NCBI GenBank assembly: GCA_002862985.1
Contig: PKCY01000139.1
Location: 1 to 33,727 of the forward strand
Direction: 5' to 3'
From: Haliea sp.
GTDB taxonomy: Bacteria; Pseudomonadota; Gammaproteobacteria; Pseudomonadales; Halieaceae
DNA: 33,727 nucleotides
A program made the translations under genes and the position numbers. Positions 25,060-31,842 of this stretch are shown here, one piece after another. Positions within the stretch are counted from its first letter, which is position 1, and each line of letters starts with the position of its first letter. The notes beneath the pieces were generated by a model, which worked only from the letters and a program-made list of their open reading frames with translations, searched no databases and was not told the DNA's origin.

Positions 25060-26661
25060 ATGGTGTATGACCCGCGCATCCCGGATGTAACTCAGTGTGT
25101 GCTGGGCTATCAATTAGAGCGCTGGGCACGCGAGCGTTCGGAGCAGTTGGCCGTTATTTTTCACGATGGTGAGAGCTGGAATTGGCAGCAGACACTGGAG
25201 ATGACCCGATGTGCCGCAGCGGGTTTGCGCGAGTTGGGAGTGCGCAAGAGTGACCATGTGTTGTCCTGGCAGCCGAACAATCGTGAAGCTTTGTTGACGT
25301 GGTTCGGTCTTAACTATCTTGGGGCAGTGTATGTGCCAATCAATATCGCGTACAAGGGGCAACTGCTACAGCACGCGGTGCAATTGTCGGGTGCGCGCCT
25401 GCTTATTTGTCACGATGATCTAGTGCATCGGTTGGATGATATTGAGATGGGCGCGGTGACAGATGTGCTTGTAACACACGGAAATACTACATCAAGTGAT
25501 GTGCGCTACCACCCACATGAAGCACTGGTAGCAGATAAGCCTCTGGATGGAATGCCGGCAGAAGTAGCGCCTTGGGATACTCAATACATTATTTTTACTT
25601 CAGGTACGACAGGTCCGTCCAAGGCAGTGCTTTCCTCTTATATACAAGGCTACTCCATGGGTCCGGAAGCGCACTCCTATGTAACCGGTACTGATCGTTC
25701 TCTGGTCAATATGCCACTGTTCCATGCAGGCGGCACTATCTACGTCATTATGACGCTGGCTAATGGCGGCTCCTGCTACATCGACACGCATTTCAAAACA
25801 GAAGCATTTTGGGATACGGTGCGCGATCATGAGATTACTTCTACCTGCCTCGTCGCGGCCATGATTCCTTTCTTGCTGAAGCTTCCCTTGTCCGATGCAG
25901 ATAGAAATCATCCACTGAGGAAAGCGTTGTGTGTGCCATGGAATGAAGATGGCCGTGCGATGGGTGAGCGCCACGGCGTGGAAATGCGAACTTGTTTCAA
26001 CATGACAGAGATTTCCGGGCCGCTGGTATCTGACCCTTTCCCTGATAAAAGCGGTACCTGTGGTCGGGTTCGACCCGGTGTAGAAGTGCGGGTGGTGGAT
26101 GAAAACGATTGTGAAGTTGGTCCTGGTGTAACCGGTGAGCTGATTTTGCGTACCGACAGACCCTGGTCATTGAATCACGGGTACTACAAAAACCCCGAGG
26201 CAACCGCCGCCGCCTGGCGCAATGGCTGGTTTCATACCGGCGACGGTTTCAAGTATGACAACGATGGGTATTTCTATTTTGTCGATCGTATAAAGGATGC
26301 GATTCGGCGCCGGGGCGAAAATATTTCTTCCTTTGAAGTGGAGAACGAAATTACCGCGTTTGCGGCGGTGCGTGAAGCCGCGGCTATCGGTGTGCCCAGC
26401 GAGTTGGGGGAAGACGAGGTGATGGTGGTAGTCTCGCTAGTTGAGGGACAGACCATGGATCCGGTTGAACTGATTACCTTTTTGCAGCCGCGCATGGCGC
26501 ACTTCATGCTGCCCAGGTATATCCGGGTAATGTCATCGCTGCCGCGAACGCCTACCGAAAAAGTTATGAAGCATCTACTCAAGAAAGACGGTGTAACGCC
26601 AGATACATGGGACAGGGAAGCGGCAGGCATTGTGATCAAGCGCGACAAAGTTGGGGGCTGA
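25060..26661 (+). CDS. Acyl-CoA synthetase / AMP-dependent ligase (2), CaiC-like
   Basis: This 533-residue ANL-superfamily protein has 'IIFTSGTTGPSKAVLSSY' as its P-loop-like motif, 'FNMTEISGP' in place of the usual YG-TE motif, and 'FHTGDGFKYDNDGYFYFVDRIKDAIRRRGENISSFEVE' landmarks at the hinge (only described here in part). The C-terminal 'TPTEKVMKHLLK' holds the adenylation lysine. The 'RIKDAIRRRGENIS' style and 'VYVPINIAYKG' segment resemble crotonobetaine/carnitine-CoA ligase-like and long-chain dicarboxylic acid ligases. It differs clearly from ligase 1 in this operon, so the two likely activate different acids. The start lies 27 bases after the SDR 2 stop. Its stop is ten bases before the next gene's ATG. 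Confidence 0.93.
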   Translation: MVYDPRIPDVTQCVLGYQLERWARERSEQLAVIFHDGESWNWQQTLEMTRCAAAGLRELGVRKSDHVLSWQPNNREALLTWFGLNYLGAVYVPINIAYKGQLLQHAVQLSGARLLICHDDLVHRLDDIEMGAVTDVLVTHGNTTSSDVRYHPHEALVADKPLDGMPAEVAPWDTQYIIFTSGTTGPSKAVLSSYIQGYSMGPEAHSYVTGTDRSLVNMPLFHAGGTIYVIMTLANGGSCYIDTHFKTEAFWDTVRDHEITSTCLVAAMIPFLLKLPLSDADRNHPLRKALCVPWNEDGRAMGERHGVEMRTCFNMTEISGPLVSDPFPDKSGTCGRVRPGVEVRVVDENDCEVGPGVTGELILRTDRPWSLNHGYYKNPEATAAAWRNGWFHTGDGFKYDNDGYFYFVDRIKDAIRRRGENISSFEVENEITAFAAVREAAAIGVPSELGEDEVMVVVSLVEGQTMDPVELITFLQPRMAHFMLPRYIRVMSSLPRTPTEKVMKHLLKKDGVTPDTWDREAAGIVIKRDKVGG

Positions 26662-26671
26662 GGGAGCAAAT

Positions 26672-28243
26672 ATGTCCGATGAAAAGACAACCCGGGATTT
26701 ACTGAGCCAATTGGAGGCTGTCAGGGCTGGCCTCATGGATGAACAACGTACCGAAGCGGTAAAGAAGCGTCGCGCTCAGGGTGCAATGACCGCCAGAGAG
26801 CGTCTCGATTGTCTCCTTGATGACGGTAGTTTCCGCGAGGCAGGTGGGCTGGTGCAGCCGGATCGTAGCAACGTACTTAGCCGAAAAATAGAGGCGCCAG
26901 CCGATGGTGCGGTGATGGGCGTAGGCAGGATTGAAGGCCGAGTAGTGCAGGTATTGGCACAGGATTACACCGTACTCGGCGGCAGTATAGGAGCTGTTGC
27001 CGATCGTAAAATGGTGCGCCTGATAGATTGCGCTGTGGACAGTGGTCAACCTCTGGTAATGATGCTGGAAGGGGGTGGGCACCGTATTCAGGATGGCATG
27101 AACGCCGCTCACTTCGCTGCTGCATCGCCAGTGTTTAACAAGCTTGCGCTGACCTCGGGCTGGGTGCCCAACGTAGTCGCAATTATGGGTCAGGGTTTTG
27201 CCGGCCCCACGGCCTACGCCGCGATGGCGGATTTTGTTGTGATGATTAAAGAGACGTCAACAATGGGCATGGCCGGACCCGCACTGGTAAAAGCCGGTAC
27301 GGGAGAAGAAATCGATGCCCAAACGCTAGGCGGCAGTCGACGGCAGGCTGATCAGAATGGTATTGCCGACCTCGCGGTGGACGATGAGCAACAATGCCTT
27401 GTTGCCGTGAGTCGGTTTCTATCCTACCTGCCTTCAAATTCAGCAGAAGGCGCACCTGTTCAGCCTTTTAGTGACCCGGTGGATCGCGAGGATGAAGAAT
27501 TGCTGGACCTGGTTTCTGCTAACGGTCGCGAAGTTTACGATATGCGCAGGGTGATCGATATCATTGCCGATCGCGACAGCGTGTTTGAACTCAAACCCGG
27601 ATACGCCCGCAACATGCTGACTTGTTTCGCCAGATTGGGTGGTCGCCCGGTCGGCTTTATGGCCAATCAACCCAAGCGCAAAGGGGGTGTGCTGGATGTC
27701 GCTGCCTGTGAAAAGGCCGCGCATTTTGTCGCACTGTGTGACGCGTTCGGTCTGCCGCTGGTATCGCTGATTGATATACCCGGGCTGGCCATTGGTCCAG
27801 CGGCAGAAGACACCGGAATAGGCCGACGCAGCGGTCGTTTGTTCTATGAAATGGCAACGGCGACGGTACCATTGGTTTCTATAGTATTGCGCAAGGGTTA
27901 CGGTGGAGGCTATTACGCCATGGGCGGCGGCAGGGCCTTTAACGCTACTGCCGCCTTTGCCTGGCCCAGTGCTGAGATCTGCGCCATGTCGATACAGGGT
28001 GCTGTCGATATAGCGTATCGAAAAGAATATGAATCTGCCCAAGATCCACAGCAGTCACGCCAGGCGATGATCGACGCCATCCGCGAACAAACCAGTGCGC
28101 TGCACGCCGCTGAGGACTTTGGCATCGATGATGTGATTGATCCACGCCGCACTCGTCAGATTCTGATAGAAACGTTTAACACCTGTGCTCCGCGCAGGCC
28201 CGATCGCAGTCCGCCCCGGCGGCGTTCCATTTCACCGATTTGA
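26672..28243 (+). CDS. Acyl-CoA carboxylase carboxyltransferase subunit, propionyl-CoA carboxylase beta-like
   Basis: The ATG at 26672 has GGGAG seven bases upstream; an in-frame TTG at 26651 lies inside the preceding gene and is less likely. The 523-residue protein has the two-domain carboxyltransferase layout. The N-half has 'QGAMTARERLDCLLDDGSF' and 'DYTVLGGSIGAVADRKMVRL', and the C-half has 'IDIPGLAIGPAAEDTGIGRR', 'LRKGYGGGYYAMGGG' (about 407-419) and 'WPSAEICAMSIQGAVDIAYRKEY'. The 'YGGGYYAM' and 'IQGAVDIAYR' features are those of propionyl-CoA carboxylase beta-like subunits that carboxylate a saturated acyl-CoA at the alpha carbon. That is distinct from the MCC/GCC-type subunit at 22558. 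The basic, proline-rich C-terminal tail ('RRPDRSPPRRR') is unusual. It is the last gene of the operon. Confidence 0.92.
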   Translation: MSDEKTTRDLLSQLEAVRAGLMDEQRTEAVKKRRAQGAMTARERLDCLLDDGSFREAGGLVQPDRSNVLSRKIEAPADGAVMGVGRIEGRVVQVLAQDYTVLGGSIGAVADRKMVRLIDCAVDSGQPLVMMLEGGGHRIQDGMNAAHFAAASPVFNKLALTSGWVPNVVAIMGQGFAGPTAYAAMADFVVMIKETSTMGMAGPALVKAGTGEEIDAQTLGGSRRQADQNGIADLAVDDEQQCLVAVSRFLSYLPSNSAEGAPVQPFSDPVDREDEELLDLVSANGREVYDMRRVIDIIADRDSVFELKPGYARNMLTCFARLGGRPVGFMANQPKRKGGVLDVAACEKAAHFVALCDAFGLPLVSLIDIPGLAIGPAAEDTGIGRRSGRLFYEMATATVPLVSIVLRKGYGGGYYAMGGGRAFNATAAFAWPSAEICAMSIQGAVDIAYRKEYESAQDPQQSRQAMIDAIREQTSALHAAEDFGIDDVIDPRRTRQILIETFNTCAPRRPDRSPPRRRSISPI

Positions 28244-28246
28244 AAG

Positions 28247-28291
28247 AGGCCGTATTCTCATGATACGCCTGTCTAGCAGTAACTGTTTTTT
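28247..28291 (+). terminator. Possible weak terminator after the carboxylase operon
   Basis: Four bases after the last stop, AGGCCGTAT (28247-28255) can pair with ATACGCCT (28263-28270) with one bulged C. A T6 run follows at 28286-28291, about 15 bases beyond the stem. The distance makes it an imperfect rho-independent terminator, but it coincides with the end of the operon. Confidence 0.35.
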
Positions 28292-28409
28292 CAGGTCGGT
28301 CTGGATGCGTGTCCGGTAATCTTTTGCCAAAGTTGGATTTTCCTATGCAAACTGTGACTAGAAAAGTATTGCATGTTAGAAATTCCACGGGTACTAAATA
28401 CACCCTGTT

Positions 28410-28437
28410 TTGACATGGGCTTGACCCATTTTTCAAT
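28410..28437 (+). promoter_or_regulatory. Predicted sigma-70 promoter for the Cys-cluster gene
   Basis: A consensus TTGACA (28410-28415) is followed after 16 bases by TTCAAT (28432-28437, four of six matches to TATAAT). Between them lies an inverted repeat ATGGG-N5-CCCAT (28415-28429) that could be an operator. The surrounding 28244-28490 gap is AT-richer than its neighbours and holds no gene that I can see. Confidence 0.4.
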
Positions 28438-28490
28438 TTGTACCAAGATATTTTCAAATCCGTTAAAACCTTGCGCGACTATTTTCGTTG

Positions 28491-28802
28491 ATGATATTCA
28501 TGGGGGCTACTATTGAAGATGTATTAAAGACCGAAGCCTCTTGTTCAAATTGTCAGGCTTGCTGCTGTCGTTTAGAGGTCATGATTCTCACCGATACAGG
28601 TGTTCCTGATGTGCATGTTTCTCTCGATGAATGGGGAGGGGAGACGATGTTGCGTTTAGATGATGGTTGGTGCTCAGCCATAGATCGTGACACTTTCATG
28701 TGTACGATCTATGAGAACCGACCATTGATTTGCCGGGAATTCGAAATGGCCTCATACGAGTGTACTAATGAAAGGGCTTTACATGTGCTAGCATCATGCT
28801 GA
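28491..28802 (+). CDS. YkgJ-family cysteine cluster protein
   Basis: The product is about 103 residues (ATG at 28491; a second in-frame ATG at 28500 is equally plausible). It has eight or more cysteines in the YkgJ/CxxCxxCC arrangement: 'CSNCQACCCRLEV' near the N-terminus, then 'WCSAID', 'CTIYENRPLICREFEM' and 'YEC'. The family is thought to bind zinc or an iron-sulfur centre, with no firmly established biochemical role. It would be cytoplasmic, lacking a signal peptide or membrane segment. It starts a small two-gene stretch with the VOC-fold protein, between the carboxylase operon and the Rieske operon, and appears to have its own promoter. Its link to the catabolic pathway is uncertain; a role in metal or Fe-S handling for nearby oxygenases is only a guess. 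Confidence 0.8.
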   Translation: MIFMGATIEDVLKTEASCSNCQACCCRLEVMILTDTGVPDVHVSLDEWGGETMLRLDDGWCSAIDRDTFMCTIYENRPLICREFEMASYECTNERALHVLASC

Positions 28803-28854
28803 TTTTGTTAGGTGAATCAGAGAGTCTATTTTTTTCAAAAAGGATAACCAACAC

Positions 28855-29262
28855 ATGAAAGCAAGCTTCGATCAATTCTGTATCAATGTCAGTGATCTTG
28901 ATAAGTCGATTCATTTTTATGAGACAGTACTTGGATTTAAAATCACCCACCGGATTGAGCAGCCCGGGGGCATGAATGTTACCGAAGTGCTGTTTGAGGG
29001 TGAGGGCGGGAATCGCCTGCAAATTGCGTGTCACCACGATGTGGAGGGACCCATAGAGCATGGTAATGCGTTTTGGAAGTTCTACATCAGCACCGATGAT
29101 TGCGAAGGTCTGTATAAGCGCTGTATAGACGCCGGTGTTGAATCGATATCGGCACCGGTTAGGCTCGACGCGTGGCCGGTGACGGCTGCCTTTGTTAGTG
29201 ACCCGGACGGTTATCAGGTTGAAATCCTTGAACACCATGCGGAGACGCCACCTCTGCAGTAG
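28855..29262 (+). CDS. VOC-fold (glyoxalase/bleomycin resistance/extradiol dioxygenase superfamily) protein
   Basis: The 135-residue product shows a single vicinal-oxygen-chelate module pair: 'FCINVSDLDKSIHFYETVLGFKI' at the N-terminus and 'AAFVSDPDGYQVEILEH' at the C-terminus. AAAGGA nine bases before ATG fixes the start. Of the usual metal ligands only the C-terminal Glu (Glu123) is evident: the first His position is Gln7 and the mid-protein Glu position is Gln56. It may therefore bind metal weakly or act as an isomerase or binding protein instead of a lactoylglutathione lyase. Family members include glyoxalase I, methylmalonyl-CoA epimerase and ring-cleavage dioxygenases. A methylmalonyl-CoA-epimerase-like role would fit the carboxylase operon, but the missing ligands argue against it. 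Function not assigned. Confidence 0.82.
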   Translation: MKASFDQFCINVSDLDKSIHFYETVLGFKITHRIEQPGGMNVTEVLFEGEGGNRLQIACHHDVEGPIEHGNAFWKFYISTDDCEGLYKRCIDAGVESISAPVRLDAWPVTAAFVSDPDGYQVEILEHHAETPPLQ

Positions 29263-29298
29263 TGGGATATATGCGTATTAGAACATAATGACGAGTTA

Positions 29299-29487
29299 AT
29301 GAATCAACTGCCCGCTGTGGAGTCTGTCAGGGTGACTGCAGTGACGGGACGAGCGGGTGATATCGCCTTTCTACGCCCGTTCCTTATCCATGGGCTGTAT
29401 ACGACGTATCTGCTGATGGGAAAGATGCATCTTGAGCACATGGATGGTAATTATTCTTCAGTTGAAGAGTCATGCCAGTTATTCTAG
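29299..29487 (+). CDS. Small hypothetical ORF, doubtful
   Basis: A 62-codon frame from an ATG at 29299 lies in the otherwise empty 245-base gap between the VOC gene and the convergent Rieske gene. It contains a moderately hydrophobic stretch ('FLIHGLYTTYLLMG') but no recognisable motif, and only a weak purine stretch (GACGAG) precedes the start. It could be a real small protein, a gene remnant or chance. Nothing else is seen in this gap. Confidence 0.2.
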   Translation: MNQLPAVESVRVTAVTGRAGDIAFLRPFLIHGLYTTYLLMGKMHLEHMDGNYSSVEESCQLF

Positions 29488-29507
29488 CTAAATAGTACAT
29501 AATGCAT

Positions 29508-30839
29508 TCACTCGCCATTCAGGTACCGGTCGAGACAATTGTGAAAGTGTCGCAAACGGAGCTCCTGATCGCCTAAATACATTCCCCTGAAGCCGTCAGA
29601 CTTTAGTCCTTTTTGATTGATAGAGACATTATCAGCATCCTGTTGCAGCACATCCGTAATGATGTAAGACATTGGGGTATCCGCTATTTCGTCGTACTTC
29701 ACCTTTTCCTCAAAAAACTTTCGTTCGCAGGGTATCTTGGTGCCCTTTGGATAATGTGCCAGCATAATCAGGTCGTAATACATTTTCTCGGGATCGCTCT
29801 CATGCGGTCGGTAGCGAAAGCCGTTAATACCCTCGGGAAATACGTTCATTGCGAATCCGGGGAAGATAAAGTAGTGATAGACGTCAGTGAGTTGTTCGTC
29901 AGTCATATCGGCATAGGGAGCGGTAATGTCACCCTGGTCCTGGATACTGCGGGTAAAGGCAGTCTTGGCTTTCCACACGTCTTCCGGTGCTCCCTCGTAG
30001 TCGTCCGGGTTCATGCCGTTGTAGAGCATCCACTCGCGTAACTCAGGGTATATTTCCTCGCCACCGCTGAAAGGTGCGCTGGTTGTCCCGTACTTGTTAA
30101 TCATGCGGCTGTGATCGCCCAGTAATTCGATTCGTGCTTTTTCGTCAGCCCATTTGAGCATCTGCGGGTGCAGTCCCCGAAAGTGATAACTCTCGTTAAA
30201 CGCGTCGCAGGCAACCTTCCAGTTCGAGTCCCATAAAAAAGTCTTGTACTCGAGCAGGCGCATATCCTCGATACGGTAGGGTGCGAGATGTTCGGGTATG
30301 TCACCGAGAAACGACAGTAGTGAGGTATTGTCGCTCTCTAATCGGAACCAGATAAAGCCGCCCCAAAAATCAATTTCGATGGGCTCCAGACCCAGCGTGT
30401 CTTTGGGAATTCCGTCGCGAAACTGGGGGAAGTGTTCGGCTCCGGGAATACCTTTTAAACTACCATCGAGGTTGTAGCTCCAAGCATGGAAGGGGCATTT
30501 AAAGAACTTTTCTGATCCACATAGGCGATCGGAAACCAGTTGATTGCCGCGGTGCTGACACACGTTATAAAAACCGTGAATCTGCTTGTCGTCGGCCATG
30601 GAAAACAGAAAAGACTCTTTGCCCAGTGTGTGAATCACGAAGTCGCCGGGTTGGCACAGTTCTTCCACACGCGGGCCAACATTCCAGACTTTACGCCACA
30701 AGTGAGTCCACTCCCTCGCCATGAAATCGCCGGAGCTGAACCGATCTTTCGAGATGCGCTGTTCCCCGAGAGAAGGCAGGGGAGTGTCGTTGTCGATCGG
30801 AGGGGTAAAGTACTTTCTTTTATGGTTTCCGGAACTCAT
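29508..30839 (-). CDS. Rieske non-heme iron oxygenase alpha subunit (1)
   Basis: The 443-residue protein has the Rieske [2Fe-2S] ligands Cys94-x-His96 ('CQHRG') and Cys115-x2-His118 ('CPFHAW'). The catalytic iron site is in 'DAFNESYHFRGLH' with His219 and His224, the bridging Asp212, and the third ligand probably Asp401 in 'LQQDADNV'. Such enzymes use O2 and electrons from a ferredoxin/reductase to hydroxylate, dihydroxylate or demethylate aromatic, steroid or other cyclic substrates. AAGGTG precedes the ATG by eight bases. It is the third gene of a minus-strand cluster after a Rieske paralogue and a luciferase-like monooxygenase. No small beta subunit, ferredoxin or reductase gene is nearby, so it is likely an alpha-only type with redox partners from elsewhere. 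Substrate unknown. Confidence 0.95.
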   Translation of the reverse strand: MSSGNHKRKYFTPPIDNDTPLPSLGEQRISKDRFSSGDFMAREWTHLWRKVWNVGPRVEELCQPGDFVIHTLGKESFLFSMADDKQIHGFYNVCQHRGNQLVSDRLCGSEKFFKCPFHAWSYNLDGSLKGIPGAEHFPQFRDGIPKDTLGLEPIEIDFWGGFIWFRLESDNTSLLSFLGDIPEHLAPYRIEDMRLLEYKTFLWDSNWKVACDAFNESYHFRGLHPQMLKWADEKARIELLGDHSRMINKYGTTSAPFSGGEEIYPELREWMLYNGMNPDDYEGAPEDVWKAKTAFTRSIQDQGDITAPYADMTDEQLTDVYHYFIFPGFAMNVFPEGINGFRYRPHESDPEKMYYDLIMLAHYPKGTKIPCERKFFEEKVKYDEIADTPMSYIITDVLQQDADNVSINQKGLKSDGFRGMYLGDQELRLRHFHNCLDRYLNGE

Positions 30840-30857
30840 CAGTTTTCACCTTGGGGA

Positions 30858-31787
30858 TTACTCGGCTGCGTAGTTCTTCAGTTCGTCGGCCAGAAAGGCA
30901 AGCGTGCGTTCGTAGGTTGCCTTGTCTTCACTGACCAGGACGGCATTCAGGTCGGTCACGCCACTATCACCTAGCGAGCGAATCTGCTGTCGCAATTCAG
31001 ATTCGTTACCAGCCAGGGCGACATCGCCCGGACCAGATGCGCCTTCGCGTTCTAGCATTGCGCGATACGATGGAATGCCCGCATAGAGGGCTAGTTTTTC
31101 GCTAACCATTTCTCTTGCGGCCGCAGGCTTGTCGGTCAAGACCACTGGCATTCCGGCAATAACCCGGGGCTCATTTCGTCCTGCGTCATTGGCTGCTTGT
31201 CGAAGGGTCGGCACGGTGTGTTCTGCGATGGTTTTAGGACCGGTGAGCCATAAGGTTGTCCCATCGGCGCGGCTCCCCGCCAGTTTCAGCATGGCCGGTC
31301 CCAGGGCCGCGATGACCACTGACGGTGTGCTTGCCTCCGGCACCGCCAATGTGGTTTTTGTGCAGTAACGCTCGCCCCGGTAATCCACTGTCCCCTCGTG
31401 CAACAGGGGCAGCAGCACGTTAAGGTATTCGCGCATGTGCTGCGCCGGTTGTGCATAGGAAAGACCCATTTCCTGCTCAATCACATACTGATGTGAGAGG
31501 CCGATGCCAAGTGTAAAGCGGCCGGCGCAGGCGGCGGAAGCGGTGAGTGCCTGCTGTGCCATGGCCATAGGGTGACGGGGATGGGTTGCGACCACGGCGG
31601 TGCCCAGTTCAATACGGTCGGTGGCAGTGCCCATCGATGCGAGTGCAGTAAGCGCATCGTAATTGTAGATGGTAGCCATCCACAGGCTGTGAAACCCCAA
31701 TTGCTCAATGCGTCTGGCATTGTTGATCATGCCGGACAGGCCGGAATCTGGATCGAAACCTGAGCCTGTCATGATTCCAAATTTCAA
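30858..31787 (-). CDS. Luciferase-like monooxygenase (LLM class, flavin/F420-dependent oxidoreductase family)
   Basis: The 309-residue product fits the LLM TIM-barrel family: 'KFGIMTG' as first strand, 'LGFHSLWMATIYNYDALTALASM', 'RIELGTAVVATHPRHP', 'RFTLGIGLSHQYVIE' and 'ADGTTLWLTGP'. The start is a TTG at 31787, chosen because the next ATG would remove the conserved first strand. Many relatives are annotated F420-dependent; F420 is rare in gammaproteobacteria, so FMN use is at least as likely here. Members hydroxylate, perform Baeyer-Villiger-type oxidations or reduce substrates such as terpenes, alkanes and polycyclic ketones. It sits between two Rieske paralogues (18 and 55 bases spacing), so the three are almost surely co-transcribed and act in one pathway. 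A flavin reductase gene is not seen. Confidence 0.88.
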   Translation of the reverse strand: MKFGIMTGSGFDPDSGLSGMINNARRIEQLGFHSLWMATIYNYDALTALASMGTATDRIELGTAVVATHPRHPMAMAQQALTASAACAGRFTLGIGLSHQYVIEQEMGLSYAQPAQHMREYLNVLLPLLHEGTVDYRGERYCTKTTLAVPEASTPSVVIAALGPAMLKLAGSRADGTTLWLTGPKTIAEHTVPTLRQAANDAGRNEPRVIAGMPVVLTDKPAAAREMVSEKLALYAGIPSYRAMLEREGASGPGDVALAGNESELRQQIRSLGDSGVTDLNAVLVSEDKATYERTLAFLADELKNYAAE

Positions 31788-31842
31788 AAGGACGCGCTCA
31801 AAGGCAGAGAGATATTATGGTGTCGGTGTTGCGCCGGATTCA

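Noticed and set aside
27440-28042. 200-codon minus-strand frame opposite the second carboxyltransferase
   Set aside because: Fully antisense to conserved carboxyltransferase motifs; composition is Gln/Arg/His-rich as expected for an out-of-frame shadow.
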